Source: Pseudomonas sp. PIC25
Lineage (GTDB): Bacteria; Pseudomonadota; Gammaproteobacteria; Pseudomonadales; Pseudomonadaceae
Length of the DNA: 64,000 nt
Assembly: GCF_002286785.1 (NCBI RefSeq)
Contig: NZ_MUJY01000039.1
Coordinates: 1-64,000, forward strand
Direction of reading: 5' to 3'
Shown here: in pieces, positions 18,197 to 29,785 of the stretch
Numbering within the stretch: the first letter of the stretch is position 1
Layout: each line of letters starts with the position of its first letter
The notes under the pieces: generated by a model
Databases searched by the model: none
What the model saw: only the letters and a program-made list of their open reading frames with translations
What the model was told of the DNA's origin: nothing
Made by a program: the position numbers and the translations under genes

Positions 18197-18979
18197 ATGG
18201 AAGTCGGACAGGTTCGCCAGCGCCGTCTATCGGATGACATCGTCGCGCAGCTGGAAACCATGATCCTCGAGGGCACGCTCAAGGCCGGCGAACGCCTGCC
18301 GGCGGAGCGGGTGCTGGCCGAGCAGTTTGGCGTGTCGCGGCCGTCGCTGCGCGAGGCCATCCAGAAGCTCGCCGCCAAGGGGCTGCTGGTCAGCCGGCAG
18401 GGTGGTGGGACCTATGTCGCCGAGTCGCTCGGCTCGACATTCAGTGATCCGTTGCTGCACTTGCTGGAAAACAACCCGGAAGCCCAGCGCGATCTGCTCG
18501 AGTTTCGCCACACGCTGGAAGGTTCCTGCGCCTACTATGCGGCGTTGCGCGCTACCGAGCTGGATCACCAGCGGCTGCGCGAGGCGTTCGAAGCGTTGCA
18601 GGATTGTTATGACCGTCACGGCAAGGTCAGCCGGGCCGAAGAAGGTGCCGCCGATGCGCGTTTCCACCTGGCAATCGCCGAAGCCAGCCATAACGCGGTG
18701 CTGTTGCACACCATCCGAGGCTTGTTCGATCTGCTGCGGCGCAACGTGGTGACCAACATCGGTGGCATGTATGCCCAGCGCAGCGAAACCCGCGACATGC
18801 TGATGAGCCAGCATCGCGAGCTGTACCAGGCGGTCATCGAAGGGCGGGCGGAGGATGCCCGGGCGGTGTCCAACCGGCACATTCACTACGTGCAGGAAGT
18901 GCTGGCCGAAGTACGGGAGGAGGCCCAACGGGTGGCCCGGGCCCAGCGCAGGGCTGAATTGGGAGCAGGCAAGTTCTGA
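18197..18979 (+). CDS. lldR: GntR/FadR-family lactate regulator
   Basis: 260 residues from an ATG with AGGGTGGG upstream; an in-frame start at 18074 would add 41 residues of low similarity to the family and is not favoured. Winged helix-turn-helix at about 10-75 (LAEQFGVSRPSLREAI), FCD ligand-binding domain at about 95-230 with RFHLAIAEASHN, which includes a usual metal-binding His. Divergent from the lactate operon; likely represses it until lactate binds. Confidence 0.9.
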   Translation: MEVGQVRQRRLSDDIVAQLETMILEGTLKAGERLPAERVLAEQFGVSRPSLREAIQKLAAKGLLVSRQGGGTYVAESLGSTFSDPLLHLLENNPEAQRDLLEFRHTLEGSCAYYAALRATELDHQRLREAFEALQDCYDRHGKVSRAEEGAADARFHLAIAEASHNAVLLHTIRGLFDLLRRNVVTNIGGMYAQRSETRDMLMSQHRELYQAVIEGRAEDARAVSNRHIHYVQEVLAEVREEAQRVARAQRRAELGAGKF

Positions 18980-19013
18980 GGTTTGCCCGCTCCGGCCAAA
19001 TTGCGCAGCTTTG

Positions 19014-19055
19014 CTTACCGCTTACCGCTTACCGCTTACCGCTTACCGCTTACCG
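19014..19055. repeat. Heptanucleotide tandem repeat (CTTACCG), six perfect copies
   Basis: Six consecutive CTTACCG units run directly up to the smpB stop codon (minus-strand TAG, plus-strand 19056-19058) in the gap between the convergent lldR and smpB. A seventh unit would begin inside the smpB stop. The unit length is not a multiple of three, and tracts of this kind change copy number by slippage. Confidence 0.9.
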
Positions 19056-19538
19056 CTATTCATCCTTTCCCTTGGTCCGCATGGCGCGCTGGATTTCACG
19101 GTCGGAGTCCCGCTCTTTCTCGGTGGCGCGCTTGTCGAACTCTTTCTTGCCCTTGACCAGGGCGATTTCGCACTTGATCAGGTGCTTTTTCCAGTACAGC
19201 GACAATGCGACGCAGGCATAGCCTTTTTGCTGCACGGCACCGAACAGCTTGCCCAGCTCGCGCTTGTGCAGCAGCAACTTGCGCGTGCGGGTCGGGTCGG
19301 CGATGACGTGGGTGCTGGCGGTCTTCAGCGGCGTGATGTGGCTGCCGAGCAGCCAGGCTTCGCCGTCCTTGAGCAGCACGTAGCTGTCCACCAATTGCGC
19401 CTTGCCGGCGCGCAGGCTCTTGACTTCCCAGCCGGCCAGGGCGAGACCGGCCTCGAACTTCTGTTCGATGAAATAGTCATGCAGCGCCTTTTTGTTCAGC
19501 GCGATGGTGCCCTGCGGATGTTTCTTTTGTTTAGCCAT
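19056..19538 (-). CDS. smpB: SsrA-binding protein SmpB
   Basis: 160 residues, the usual length. Starts [10 protein letters not shown]-fold core with [29 protein letters not shown] and a basic C-terminal tail ([25 protein letters not shown]) that enters the mRNA channel. It binds the tRNA-like part of tmRNA and is needed for trans-translation; ssrA is about 13 kb away in the same window. The stop is followed directly by the CTTACCG repeat. A TATAAT lies only 9 bp before the ATG. Confidence 0.96.
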   Translation of the reverse strand: MAKQKKHPQGTIALNKKALHDYFIEQKFEAGLALAGWEVKSLRAGKAQLVDSYVLLKDGEAWLLGSHITPLKTASTHVIADPTRTRKLLLHKRELGKLFGAVQQKGYACVALSLYWKKHLIKCEIALVKGKKEFDKRATEKERDSDREIQRAMRTKGKDE

Positions 19539-19547
19539 AGGGCGCGC

Positions 19548-19581
19548 ATTATAGGCAGTCGCCACGGCGCTGGCGACTGCC
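19548..19581 (-). promoter_or_regulatory. smpB promoter region: TATAAT box with an 11-bp perfect inverted repeat behind it
   Basis: On the minus strand the inverted repeat GGCAGTCGCCA, GCGCCG, TGGCGACTGCC ends directly at a perfect TATAAT (19548-19553), whose spacing to the ATG is 9 bases. The usual -35 hexamer is absent; its place is taken by the palindrome, a possible binding site. If this -10 is used the leader would be about 2-3 nt. Confidence 0.5.
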
Positions 19582-19642
19582 GCCGCGTCGCGATTTTCAA
19601 GCGATTGATGCCAGTCGAGGGCAGGGCCGAAACCCTCATGGC

Positions 19643-19671
19643 TTGAGAGGCTTCGGCGAATCCCGGACAAT
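19643..19671 (+). promoter_or_regulatory. Possible sigma-70 promoter of the sodium symporter gene
   Basis: TTGAGA, a 17-bp spacer and GACAAT match a sigma-70 promoter with good spacing. Transcription would begin near 19678, about 30 bp before the ATG at 19707. Confidence 0.45.
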
Positions 19672-19706
19672 GCGCGATCTTTTTTGCACGTGAAACGGGC
19701 GCGCAC

Positions 19707-21110
19707 ATGGCGAACGACAAGGTTTCCATCCATGGCTCATGGGCCAGCCGCTGGGTCTTCATCCTGGCGGCCACTGGATCGGCAGTAGGCCTGGGCAATA
19801 TCTGGAAGTTCCCCTACATGACCGGCGTCTACGGCGGCGGAGCTTTCGTCATGATGTACCTGGTGTGCATCGCGCTGGTCGGCATGCCGATCATGCTGGC
19901 GGAAACCCTGATCGGCCGGCGCGGGCGGCAGAGCCCGGTGAACTCGCTGAAGAGCCTGGCGCTCGACTCCGGCGCCTCGCCGCGCTGGTCCTGGGCCGCG
20001 CTGATGGGGATGGTCGGCGCCCTGCTGATTCTTTCCTTCTATAGCGTGGTGGCCGGTTGGTCGCTGGATTACATCGTCGGCATGGGGCGCGGGCAGTTCA
20101 ACGGCATCAGCGCCGAGAACGCCGGTGCCAGTTTCGGCGGCCTGATTGGCGATCCCTGGCGTCTGACCCTCTGGCACACCCTGTTCATGGTGCTGACGGG
20201 CTTCGTCATCGCGCGTGGAGTGGTGGCGGGTCTGGAGCGCAGCCTGCGCGTGATGATGCCATTGCTGTTCGTGCTGTTGCTGATCCTCCTGGGCTACAGC
20301 TTCACCACTGGCCATTTCATGGAAGGGTTCCACTTCCTGTTCAGCTTCCAGCCGGAAAAAGTGCTGGACGGCGTACTCGCCGCCATGGGCCATGCCTTCT
20401 TCACGCTCAGCGTGGGGGTGGGCTCGATCATGGTGTACGGCTCCTACATGCCGAAGAAGGCATCTATCGGCGCCACCGTGCTGACGGTCGGTATCCTCGA
20501 TACGCTGGTGGCGCTCACCGCGGGGCTGGCGCTATTCCCGATCGTCTTCGCCGGCGGCATGGAGCCGGGTGCCGGGCCGGGGCTGATGTTCATCACCCTG
20601 CCGGTGGCCTTCGGCAACATCGCGTTCGGCCAAGTCATGGGGACGGTGTTCTTCATCCTGGTGATGGTCGCGGCCTGGACATCGTCGATTTCCATGCTCG
20701 AGCCAGCGGTAGCCTACCTGGTGGAACGCACCGGGCGGAGCCGGACGCTGATTACGTCTATCCTGGCGCTGTTGTGCTGGCTGGTGGGCATGGGGACGGT
20801 GTTCTCTTTCAACATCTGGAGCGAGGCCAAATTCTTCGTTTTTGCCGCGGACGGCTTCCATCTGTTCCAATGGGGCGCCGAGGGCGGGAAGAATTTCTTT
20901 GACAGCATCGACTACCTGACCAGTCGTATCCTGCTACCGCTGGGCGGTCTCTCCTTCGTGCTCTTCGCTGGCTGGGTACTTGGGCGCGATGCGGTTCGCG
21001 AGGAGTTGGCGTTCCGGAGTCCCGTGCTGTTCTCGCTGGTCTACTGGTTGATGCGGGTGGTGGCGCCCATCGGTGTGCTGGTGGTGTTTGTCGCCGAACT
21101 GACGAAGTAA
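19707..21110 (+). CDS. Sodium-dependent transporter of the NSS (SNF) family
   Basis: 467 residues, a polytopic inner-membrane protein of about 11-12 helices. The first helix has [17 protein letters not shown], which carries the sodium-binding and unwound-helix residues of the LeuT fold. Bacterial members of this family are typically sodium/amino-acid symporters (Trp, Met, Ala or others); the substrate cannot be read here. It lies between smpB and ratA, which I recall as neighbours in P. aeruginosa, so it may have been inserted in this lineage; it has its own promoter-like sequence. Confidence 0.9.
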   Translation: MANDKVSIHGSWASRWVFILAATGSAVGLGNIWKFPYMTGVYGGGAFVMMYLVCIALVGMPIMLAETLIGRRGRQSPVNSLKSLALDSGASPRWSWAALMGMVGALLILSFYSVVAGWSLDYIVGMGRGQFNGISAENAGASFGGLIGDPWRLTLWHTLFMVLTGFVIARGVVAGLERSLRVMMPLLFVLLLILLGYSFTTGHFMEGFHFLFSFQPEKVLDGVLAAMGHAFFTLSVGVGSIMVYGSYMPKKASIGATVLTVGILDTLVALTAGLALFPIVFAGGMEPGAGPGLMFITLPVAFGNIAFGQVMGTVFFILVMVAAWTSSISMLEPAVAYLVERTGRSRTLITSILALLCWLVGMGTVFSFNIWSEAKFFVFAADGFHLFQWGAEGGKNFFDSIDYLTSRILLPLGGLSFVLFAGWVLGRDAVREELAFRSPVLFSLVYWLMRVVAPIGVLVVFVAELTK

Positions 21111-21117
21111 CCGAGCT

Positions 21118-21552
21118 ATGACGACGCATATCCAACGTTCCGCGCTTCTGCCGTACCCGGCCAGGGCGCTCTATGATCTGGTCAACGACGTGGCGAGCTA
21201 CCCGGCGTTCCTGCCTTGGTGCTCGGCCAGCGAGGTGCTGGAATCCAGCGAGACGGAAATGCGTGCGAGCCTGACGGTGGCCAAGGGCGGCCTGAGTCAG
21301 TACTTCGTCACTCGCAATATCCTGGAGCCGGGGCAATCCATCGTGATGAACCTGGAAAACGGTCCGTTTTCCCATCTGCACGGTGTCTGGCACTTCAAGG
21401 CGCTGACCGAGAAAGCCTGCAAGATTAGCCTGGACCTCTCCTTCGATTACGCCGGGCCTCTGGTCAAGGCCACCCTTGGGCCGCTGTTCAACCAGGCCGC
21501 CAATACCCTTGTGGATGCCTTCTGCCAGAGAGCGAAGCAACTCTATGGATAA
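21118..21552 (+). CDS. ratA: RatA-family START/coenzyme-Q-binding-like protein
   Basis: 144 residues, a single START/polyketide-cyclase-like domain with the family motifs ALYDLVNDVASYPAFLPWC and GPFSHLHGVWHF. E. coli RatA was described as an anti-association factor for ribosomal subunits; yeast Coq10 relatives bind ubiquinone, so the real role is not settled. Its stop overlaps the next gene start by 8 bp, and it begins 7 bp after the transporter gene. Confidence 0.87.
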   Translation: MTTHIQRSALLPYPARALYDLVNDVASYPAFLPWCSASEVLESSETEMRASLTVAKGGLSQYFVTRNILEPGQSIVMNLENGPFSHLHGVWHFKALTEKACKISLDLSFDYAGPLVKATLGPLFNQAANTLVDAFCQRAKQLYG

Positions 21553-21865
21553 CCGGAGCATTGCCGTCGAAGTGGTCTACGCCCTGGCGGACAAACAGAA
21601 ACTGTTGCGTCTCACCGTGCCTTACGGCACCACGGTCCGCGAAGCGGCGCTACGCTCGGGGCTGGATGCGCATTTCCCCGGCCTGGACCTGGCCACCAGT
21701 CCGCTGGGCATTTTCGGCAAGGCCGTGGCCAAGCCGGAGGAGCGCGTCCTGGAGGAGGGTGAGCGGGTCGAGATCTATCGTCCACTGATTGCCGACCCGA
21801 AGGAGGTGCGCAAACAGCGCGCGGCTAAGGCGGCTAAGGCGAAGCAGGAAGAAGGCGGCGAATGA
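21545..21865 (+). CDS. rnfH: RnfH-family ubiquitin-fold protein
   Basis: 106 residues from the ATG at 21545, which overlaps the ratA stop by 8 bp; a longer in-frame start lies inside ratA and is unlikely. Motifs VEVVYALADKQKLLRLTVP and EGERVEIYRPLIADPKEVRK are typical of the RnfH/UPF0125 beta-grasp proteins. The last 25 residues are Lys/Ala/Glu-rich. Partner of ratA in many gammaproteobacteria; molecular role unknown. Confidence 0.88.
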   Translation: MDNRSIAVEVVYALADKQKLLRLTVPYGTTVREAALRSGLDAHFPGLDLATSPLGIFGKAVAKPEERVLEEGERVEIYRPLIADPKEVRKQRAAKAAKAKQEEGGE

Positions 21866-21877
21866 GCCCCAAGAAAA

Positions 21878-21905
21878 AGCCCGGCGAAGATGCCGGGCTT
21901 TTTTA
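21878..21905. terminator. Bidirectional terminator between rnfH and bamE
   Basis: AGCCCGGC and GCCGGGCT pair around GAAGAT, with T runs in both reading directions. It serves both the rightward ratA-rnfH transcript and the leftward bamE transcript. Confidence 0.85.
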
Positions 21906-21919
21906 TGAGTGCGCGTGGG

Positions 21920-22438
21920 TCACTGGGGATTGGTGTCCAGCGGCTCCGGGGTCGGAACAGGCACGGTCTCGACGTCGTCCACTTCGCGTTGGATCTGTTC
22001 CAGTAGCGAGCCCGGCTTGGCCGGTTCTTCGGTCTTGGGTCGCTCGGCTTTCGGTGTGACGGTGGTCTTGCCATCCCGCCCCAGGATCGCTTCGTCGCGG
22101 CTGACGCCGGGCATGAAGTCGCCGGCGAGGCCAACCAGTTGATCGTTGCCGTCGAAAACCAGACTGACACGCTCCTGCTGACGCTGGCCGCCGCCGGGCT
22201 GGATGCTGTACAGGTAGTCCCAGCGGTTGGCGTGGAAGGTGTCGGTAATCAAGGGATTGCCCATGATAAACCGCACTTGCCGACGGGTCATTCCAGGCCG
22301 CAACTGGTCTATCATGTCCTGCGTCACGACATTGCCCTGCTGGATGTCGATTTTGTAAACCCCGGGGAAAGAACAGCCGGCGAGAGCCAGCAGCCCCGTC
22401 AGGCTAAGGCTGGTCAGCAAGAGCTTGGTGTTTTGCAT
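21920..22438 (-). CDS. bamE: Outer membrane assembly lipoprotein BamE
   Basis: 172 residues from MQNTKLLLT. Signal peptide ends in a lipobox (LLALAGC), so Cys about 22 is lipidated. The SmpA/OmlA domain shows [23 protein letters not shown] and [17 protein letters not shown] longer Pro/Glu/Lys-rich tail than in E. coli ends the protein, which is common in pseudomonads (called OmlA). It is part of the BAM complex that inserts beta-barrel proteins. Divergent from fur. Confidence 0.95.
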   Translation of the reverse strand: MQNTKLLLTSLSLTGLLALAGCSFPGVYKIDIQQGNVVTQDMIDQLRPGMTRRQVRFIMGNPLITDTFHANRWDYLYSIQPGGGQRQQERVSLVFDGNDQLVGLAGDFMPGVSRDEAILGRDGKTTVTPKAERPKTEEPAKPGSLLEQIQREVDDVETVPVPTPEPLDTNPQ

Positions 22439-22535
22439 CGGTGGGAGACTTCCACTATCTTGGCTGGGCAACGTAAATTCCGATCATACCTGCATTGAAG
22501 GAAGCTGCGAAGCAGCATCCACGAGAAAGCCGACC

Positions 22536-22940
22536 ATGGTTGAAAATAGCGAACTACGCAAAGCTGGCCTGAAAGTGACATTGCCGAGGGTCAAGATCCT
22601 ACAGATGCTTGACTCCACCGATCAGCGTCACATGAGTGCCGAAGATGTATACAAGGCACTGATGGAGGCTGGCGAGGATGTCGGTCTGGCCACGGTGTAT
22701 CGCGTGCTGACCCAGTTCGAGGCCGCCGGCCTCGTCGTTCGCCATAACTTCGACGGTGGTCATGCGGTATTCGAGCTGGCCGACAGCGGTCACCACGATC
22801 ACATGGTTTGCGTGGATACCGGTGAAGTCATCGAGTTCATGGATTCCGAGATCGAGAAGCGCCAGAAGGAAATTGTCAGGGAGCACGGCTTCGAGCTGGT
22901 CGACCACAACCTGGTGCTCTACGTCCGCAAGAAAAAGTGA
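22536..22940 (+). CDS. fur: Ferric uptake regulator
   Basis: 134 residues, the P. aeruginosa length. Winged helix at the N-terminus (PRVKILQMLDSTDQRHMSAEDVY) and metal-binding region HHDHMVCVDTGEVIEF with the dimerisation domain to the C-terminus. It binds Fe(II) and represses iron-uptake genes. The upstream in-frame start at 22425 would lie in bamE and is rejected. Shares a 97-bp divergent region with bamE; in pseudomonads this pair is a well known arrangement. Confidence 0.97.
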   Translation: MVENSELRKAGLKVTLPRVKILQMLDSTDQRHMSAEDVYKALMEAGEDVGLATVYRVLTQFEAAGLVVRHNFDGGHAVFELADSGHHDHMVCVDTGEVIEFMDSEIEKRQKEIVREHGFELVDHNLVLYVRKKK

Positions 22941-22953
22941 TGCGTAACATATG

Positions 22954-22981
22954 AAAAAGGCGACCCTCGAGTCGCCTTTTT
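22954..22981. terminator. Bidirectional terminator between fur and recN
   Basis: AAAAAGGCGAC and GTCGCCTTTTT pair around CCTCGA, so both convergent genes end here. Confidence 0.88.
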
Positions 22982-23011
22982 CTTGAGGCTCACTCAGAGC
23001 GAAGCGTTCGC

Positions 23012-24688
23012 TCATGCAGCCTTGGCGGCAGTCACCATCTGGCGGGCGTGCGCCAGGGACTCCTCGGTGAGGTCGACGCCGCCAAGCATCCGGGCGATTT
23101 CCTCGACCCGCTGGGTGCCGTCCAGTTTGGCGACGGCGGTCCGGGTTTCCTCGCTGCCGCGCAGCTTGTGTACGAAGAGGTGGTGGTGCCCTTGTGCAGC
23201 CACTTGCGGCAGGTGAGTGACCGTCAGCACCTGGCCGCGTTCGCCCAGGCGGCGGAGCAGTTGCCCGACAACCTCGGCGGTCGGGCCGCCGATCCCGACG
23301 TCCACTTCGTCGAAAACCAGTGTGGGAACCCGGGACGTTTGCGCCGTGATCACCTGGATCGCCAGGCTGATGCGCGACAGTTCGCCACCCGATGCCACTT
23401 TGGCCAATGGTTTCAAGGGCTGGCCGGGGTTGGCGCTGACCAGGAATTCCACCTGCTCCAGGCCATAGGGTTGCGGTTCTTCGGCACTGCTGCTGCGCAG
23501 CTCGACGCTGAATTGGCCGCCGGGCATGCCCAGGCGCTGCATTTCCTGCTGCACGGCACTGGCCAGCCGGCCGGCGGCCTCGTTCCGCAGGGCGCTGAGT
23601 TCGGCCGCTTTTTCCTGATAATGGCGAGCGTAAGCCGTCAGTTCTTCAGCGAGGCGTTCGACGGCCTCGTCGTCGGCGTTGAGGTTTTCCAGTTCATCGA
23701 GCAGTTGCTGTTGCAGCGCTCCAAGCTCGCCTGGCTGGATTCGGTGCTTGCGGGCCAGCGTATAGATATTGTCGAGGCGTTCTTCCAGGTAACGCTGACG
23801 CTCCGGGTCCGCGTCAAAATGGTCGAGGAAACGGTTCAGCTCGCCGACGGCCTCTTCGACCTGGATTTGCGCGCTGGCCAGCAGATTCACCGCCTCGCCG
23901 ATGGCACCCGGCTGGCTGTGAAAGGCATTCAGTCGATGCAGGCTGGCGGTCAGTGCCGACAACACATTGCCCGCATCGCTTTCGCTGCACAGTTCGAGTA
24001 CCTGGCGGCAGGCGCTGAGCAATTGTTCGGAGTTGCTCAGTGCCTTGTGTTCCTGCTCCAGTTGTTCCAGTTCATTGTCGCCCAGGGCGAGGTTTTCCAG
24101 TTCTTCCAGTTGATAGCTGAGCAGTTGCTGGCGGGCGCGCTGTTCGTCGCTGCTGTTGGAGATGCGCTCGAGTTCCTGGCGGGTCTGGCGCCAGCGCTGG
24201 GCTGCCAATTGCACCTGGCGGGCCAAGTCCTGGCTGCCGGCGTACTCGTCCAAGAGGCGGCGATGGGTTTCGGCTTTCAACAGGGATTGGTGTTCGTGTT
24301 GGCTGTGGATATCGATCAGCAGTTCGCCCAGCGTCTTAAGGTCACCCTGGGGGCAGGGCGTTCCATTGATATAGGCGCGGGAGCGACCTTCAGCCGTGAT
24401 GACCCGACGCAGGATGCACGGGCTCTCGCTGTCCAGATCGCGCTCGGCGAGCCAGGCACGGGCTTCCGGGATGTCGCCGAGATCGAAGCTGGCGAGGATG
24501 TCGGCCTTATCCGCGCCGGGTCGAACTACGCCGCTGTCGGCGCGGTCGCCAAGGGTCAGGCCTAGGGCGTCCAGCATGATGGATTTGCCCGCGCCGGTTT
24601 CCCCGGTGATGACGCTCATGCCCCGGTCCAGCTCTAGATCGAGGTGTTCGACGATGGCGTAGTTATGGACGGACAGGTGCACCAGCAT
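23012..24688 (-). CDS. recN: DNA repair protein RecN
   Basis: 558 residues from MLVHLSVHNY with GGGAG 8 bp upstream; an upstream start at 24751 is rejected. SMC-like ATPase: Walker A GETGAGKS at 29-36, a long coiled-coil middle, and the ABC signature VASGGELSRISLA with Walker B VFDEVDVGIGG near the C-terminus. RecN holds broken DNA ends or sister chromatids during double-strand break repair. A perfect LexA box lies 27 bp before the start, so it is SOS-controlled, as known for recN. Confidence 0.96.
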   Translation of the reverse strand: MLVHLSVHNYAIVEHLDLELDRGMSVITGETGAGKSIMLDALGLTLGDRADSGVVRPGADKADILASFDLGDIPEARAWLAERDLDSESPCILRRVITAEGRSRAYINGTPCPQGDLKTLGELLIDIHSQHEHQSLLKAETHRRLLDEYAGSQDLARQVQLAAQRWRQTRQELERISNSSDEQRARQQLLSYQLEELENLALGDNELEQLEQEHKALSNSEQLLSACRQVLELCSESDAGNVLSALTASLHRLNAFHSQPGAIGEAVNLLASAQIQVEEAVGELNRFLDHFDADPERQRYLEERLDNIYTLARKHRIQPGELGALQQQLLDELENLNADDEAVERLAEELTAYARHYQEKAAELSALRNEAAGRLASAVQQEMQRLGMPGGQFSVELRSSSAEEPQPYGLEQVEFLVSANPGQPLKPLAKVASGGELSRISLAIQVITAQTSRVPTLVFDEVDVGIGGPTAEVVGQLLRRLGERGQVLTVTHLPQVAAQGHHHLFVHKLRGSEETRTAVAKLDGTQRVEEIARMLGGVDLTEESLAHARQMVTAAKAA

Positions 24689-24714
24689 GGCTAGACTCCC
24701 GGCAAAGGTGATGG

Positions 24715-24730
24715 CTGTGTATTTGTACAG
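24715..24730. promoter_or_regulatory. LexA (SOS) box of recN
   Basis: CTGTGTATTTGTACAG matches the gammaproteobacterial CTGT-N8-ACAG consensus. It lies 27 bp before the recN start and about 30 bp before the grpE heat-shock promoter. Confidence 0.88.
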
Positions 24731-24760
24731 TATTTTGTTTCGCCCTGACAATCCTCCTTC

Positions 24761-24791
24761 CCCTTGAAGCGCCGGATTGAATCCCCATATA
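24761..24791 (+). promoter_or_regulatory. Sigma-32 (heat-shock) promoter of grpE-dnaK
   Basis: CCCTTGAAG, a 13-bp spacer and CCCCATATA match the RpoH consensus (CTTGAA, CCCCATNT). The site lies about 50 bp before the grpE start. Confidence 0.88.
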
Positions 24792-24843
24792 GGGCGGCAG
24801 AAGCGCGGGCCGGACCCGTGAACGTTTTCGAGAGGAGGAACGC

Positions 24844-25413
24844 ATGGCTGACGAACAGAACCTGGATAACCAGACCCCTGAGGAAAACCTGGCTGCGGAG
24901 GCGGAGGCCGGTAACGATCTCAATGCACGCGTCCAGTCCCTGGAGGAGCAATTGGCTGCCGCCCAGGACCAGGCTCTGCGCGTCGCGGCCGAGGTACAGA
25001 ACGTCCGTCGCCGTGCCGAGCAGGATGTCGAGAAGGCGCACAAGTTCGCTCTGGAGCGGTTCGCCGGAGATCTGCTGCCGGTCGTGGATAGCCTGGAGCG
25101 CGGCTTGGAGCTGTCCAGCCCGGACGACGAGTCTATCCGGCCGATGCGCGAGGGCATGGAGCTGACTTTGAAGATGTTCCACGACACGCTCAAGCGCTAC
25201 CAGGTCGAGCCCGTGGACCCACACGGAGCCCCCTTCAATCCGGAGCATCACCAGGCGATGGCCATGGAAGAAAGCACCCATGTCGAACCGGGTAGCGTGC
25301 TGAAAGTATTCCAGAAGGGCTACCTGCTGAATGGCCGCCTGTTGCGTCCGGCCATGGTGGTAGTCAGCAAGGCGCCGGCGGCGACTCCGCCTTCGATCGA
25401 CGAGAAGGCTTGA
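24844..25413 (+). CDS. grpE: Nucleotide-exchange factor GrpE
   Basis: 189 residues; strong GAGAGGAGG 5 bp before the ATG. Acidic N-terminus, long coiled coil ([29 protein letters not shown]) and a beta domain ending [27 protein letters not shown]. Releases ADP from DnaK. First gene of the grpE-dnaK-dnaJ unit and behind a heat-shock promoter. Confidence 0.97.
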   Translation: MADEQNLDNQTPEENLAAEAEAGNDLNARVQSLEEQLAAAQDQALRVAAEVQNVRRRAEQDVEKAHKFALERFAGDLLPVVDSLERGLELSSPDDESIRPMREGMELTLKMFHDTLKRYQVEPVDPHGAPFNPEHHQAMAMEESTHVEPGSVLKVFQKGYLLNGRLLRPAMVVVSKAPAATPPSIDEKA

Positions 25414-25421
25414 AATCCGTC

Positions 25422-25448
25422 GCTTGGCCCCCATCTGTTGTGCCAAGC
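25422..25448 (+). other. Hairpin between grpE and dnaK
   Basis: GCTTGGC and GCCAAGC pair around a 13-base loop. It has no T run and probably affects transcript processing, not termination. Confidence 0.35.
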
Positions 25449-25511
25449 AAGTCATTTCGGCGTAACCGGTGAAGCGGGACGCCAGCAAATCCAAGTTTCG
25501 GGAGAGTGAAC

Positions 25512-27425
<1,914 letters not shown>

Positions 27426-27486
27426 GCTGTCGGCTTGCTTCCGCTCCAGCCTGCCGTGGAGTGTCTGCGGCAGGCATCATGTACTG

Positions 27487-27506
27487 CGCGGGAGCTTGCT
27501 CCCGCG
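27487..27506. repeat. REP-like palindrome between dnaK and dnaJ
   Basis: CGCGGGAGC, TT, GCTCCCGCG is a perfect palindrome of the kind scattered between Pseudomonas genes. It could slow 3' exonucleases or mark a REP element. There is no T run. Confidence 0.55.
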
Positions 27507-27547
27507 TCGGCGTGTCTGGAGGTATGAATTGAAGGTGCAGGAAATCT

Positions 27548-28678
27548 ATGGCCAAGCGTGATTATTACGAAGTGCTGGGCGTCGAGCGCGGAGCCAGCGA
27601 GGCGGAGCTGAAAAAGGCCTATCGCCGCCTGGCGATGAAGCACCATCCTGACCGCAACCCGGGCGACAAGGCATCCGAAGAGAAATTCAAGGAGGCCAAC
27701 GAGGCCTACGAAGTGCTGTCCGATGCCAATAAGCGTGCCGCCTACGATCAGTACGGCCACGCCGGCGTAGATCCGAGCATGGGCGGTGGCGCGGCGGGTG
27801 CCGGGTTCGGCGGGGCGAATTTCTCCGATATTTTCGGCGATGTCTTCAGCGATTTCTTCGGCGGCGGCCGTGGTGGCGCGCGAGGCGGTGCCCAGCGGGG
27901 CAGCGATTTGCGCTACACCCTCGAGCTGGACCTGGAGGAAGCTGTGCGCGGCACCACGGTGACCATCCGTGTGCCCACCCTGGTCAACTGCAAGACCTGC
28001 GATGGCTCCGGTGCCAAGAAGGGGACCAGCCCGGTTACTTGTACCACTTGTGGCGGTATCGGTCAGGTGCGCATGCAGCAGGGATTCTTCTCGGTGCAGC
28101 AGACCTGCCCCCGTTGCCATGGTACGGGCAAGATGATTTCCGACCCCTGTGGCACCTGCCATGGTCAGGGGCGCGTGGAAGAGCACAAGACGCTGTCGGT
28201 CAAGGTGCCTGCGGGCGTCGATACCGGTGACCGCATCCGTCTCTCCGGAGAGGGCGAGGCGGGTGTCATGGGTGGCCCGCCGGGCGATCTCTATGTGGTG
28301 GTCAGCGTTCGCGAGCACCCGATTTTCCAGCGCGACGGCAAGCATCTCTACTGCGAAGTACCGATCAGCTTCGCTGACGCGGCATTGGGCGGGGAACTCG
28401 AGGTCCCGACACTGGATGGCCGGGTCAAGTTGAAGATTCCGGAAGGCACCCAGACTGGCAAGCTGTTCCGCTTGCGCGGCAAGGGTGTGGCGCCGGTACG
28501 CGGTGGCGGTGCCGGCGACCTGATGTGCCGGGTCGTGGTGGAAACGCCGGTCAACCTGGACAAGCGCCAGCGTGATCTGCTCGAAGAGTTCCGCAAAAGT
28601 CTACAGAACGACAGTTCTCACTCGCCTAAGGCCAGTGGCTGGTTCGAAGGCATGAAGCGCTTTTTCGGCGATCTGTAA
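27548..28678 (+). CDS. dnaJ: Co-chaperone DnaJ (Hsp40)
   Basis: 376 residues. J domain with HPD in [12 protein letters not shown], Gly/Phe-rich stretch ([15 protein letters not shown]), four zinc repeats ([32 protein letters not shown]) and C-terminal substrate-binding domains. Delivers clients to DnaK. GCAGGA lies upstream of the ATG, and it follows dnaK with a 122-bp gap. Confidence 0.98.
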   Translation: MAKRDYYEVLGVERGASEAELKKAYRRLAMKHHPDRNPGDKASEEKFKEANEAYEVLSDANKRAAYDQYGHAGVDPSMGGGAAGAGFGGANFSDIFGDVFSDFFGGGRGGARGGAQRGSDLRYTLELDLEEAVRGTTVTIRVPTLVNCKTCDGSGAKKGTSPVTCTTCGGIGQVRMQQGFFSVQQTCPRCHGTGKMISDPCGTCHGQGRVEEHKTLSVKVPAGVDTGDRIRLSGEGEAGVMGGPPGDLYVVVSVREHPIFQRDGKHLYCEVPISFADAALGGELEVPTLDGRVKLKIPEGTQTGKLFRLRGKGVAPVRGGGAGDLMCRVVVETPVNLDKRQRDLLEEFRKSLQNDSSHSPKASGWFEGMKRFFGDL

Positions 28679-28682
28679 ATGA

Positions 28683-29546
<864 letters not shown>

Positions 29547-29660
29547 CGGGCGAGCCGGAAGCATGCCCGCGTGTCGAAAAACGGACGAAAGGCCCAGTGC
29601 AACCCATGGATTCGCTAGGCTTTTTGCCTAGACCGGGACTGTCTTTTGCTGTAACCTACA

Positions 29661-29683
29661 GCTTTAGTGTGTCCACTAAAAGC
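29661..29683 (+). other. Upstream hairpin in the carA leader region
   Basis: GCTTTAGTG, TGTC and CACTAAAAGC can pair, 20 bp before the strong terminator-like hairpin. It may act as a competing structure, but no antiterminator pairing is proven by eye. Confidence 0.35.
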
Positions 29684-29702
29684 ACGCAGACAATTTGAAA
29701 AC

Positions 29703-29740
29703 AAGCGGGATGATGTGTTCACACGTCATTCCGCTTTTTT
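29703..29740 (+). terminator. Terminator-like hairpin in the dapB-carA gap (candidate carA attenuator)
   Basis: AAGCGG/CCGCTT with an inner ATGA.GTG/CAC.TCAT pairing forms a long stem followed by six T. It lies 46 bp before the carA start and 156 bp after dapB. If the carA promoter is upstream of it, it can attenuate carAB; if not, it merely ends dapB transcription. Confidence 0.6.
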
Positions 29741-29785
29741 ACAACCTGCGTTTGCGTGAAACGGCTTGATTTACGGGAGGTCTTC

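Noticed and set aside
19014-19055. CRISPR-like repeat
   Set aside because: Unit is only 7 bp with no spacers; it is a simple tandem repeat, not CRISPR.
22439-22535. Promoters for bamE and fur
   Set aside because: Several partial hexamers (TTGGCT, CATACC) but spacing is 19 bp or more; no reliable call.
27487-27506. Terminator of dnaK
   Set aside because: The stem is perfect but has no T run; kept as a REP-like palindrome instead.
29640-29700. ArgR box upstream of carA
   Set aside because: TGTC appears twice but the following AA at the right distance is missing by one base in both; too weak to annotate, though ArgR control of carAB is known in P. aeruginosa.
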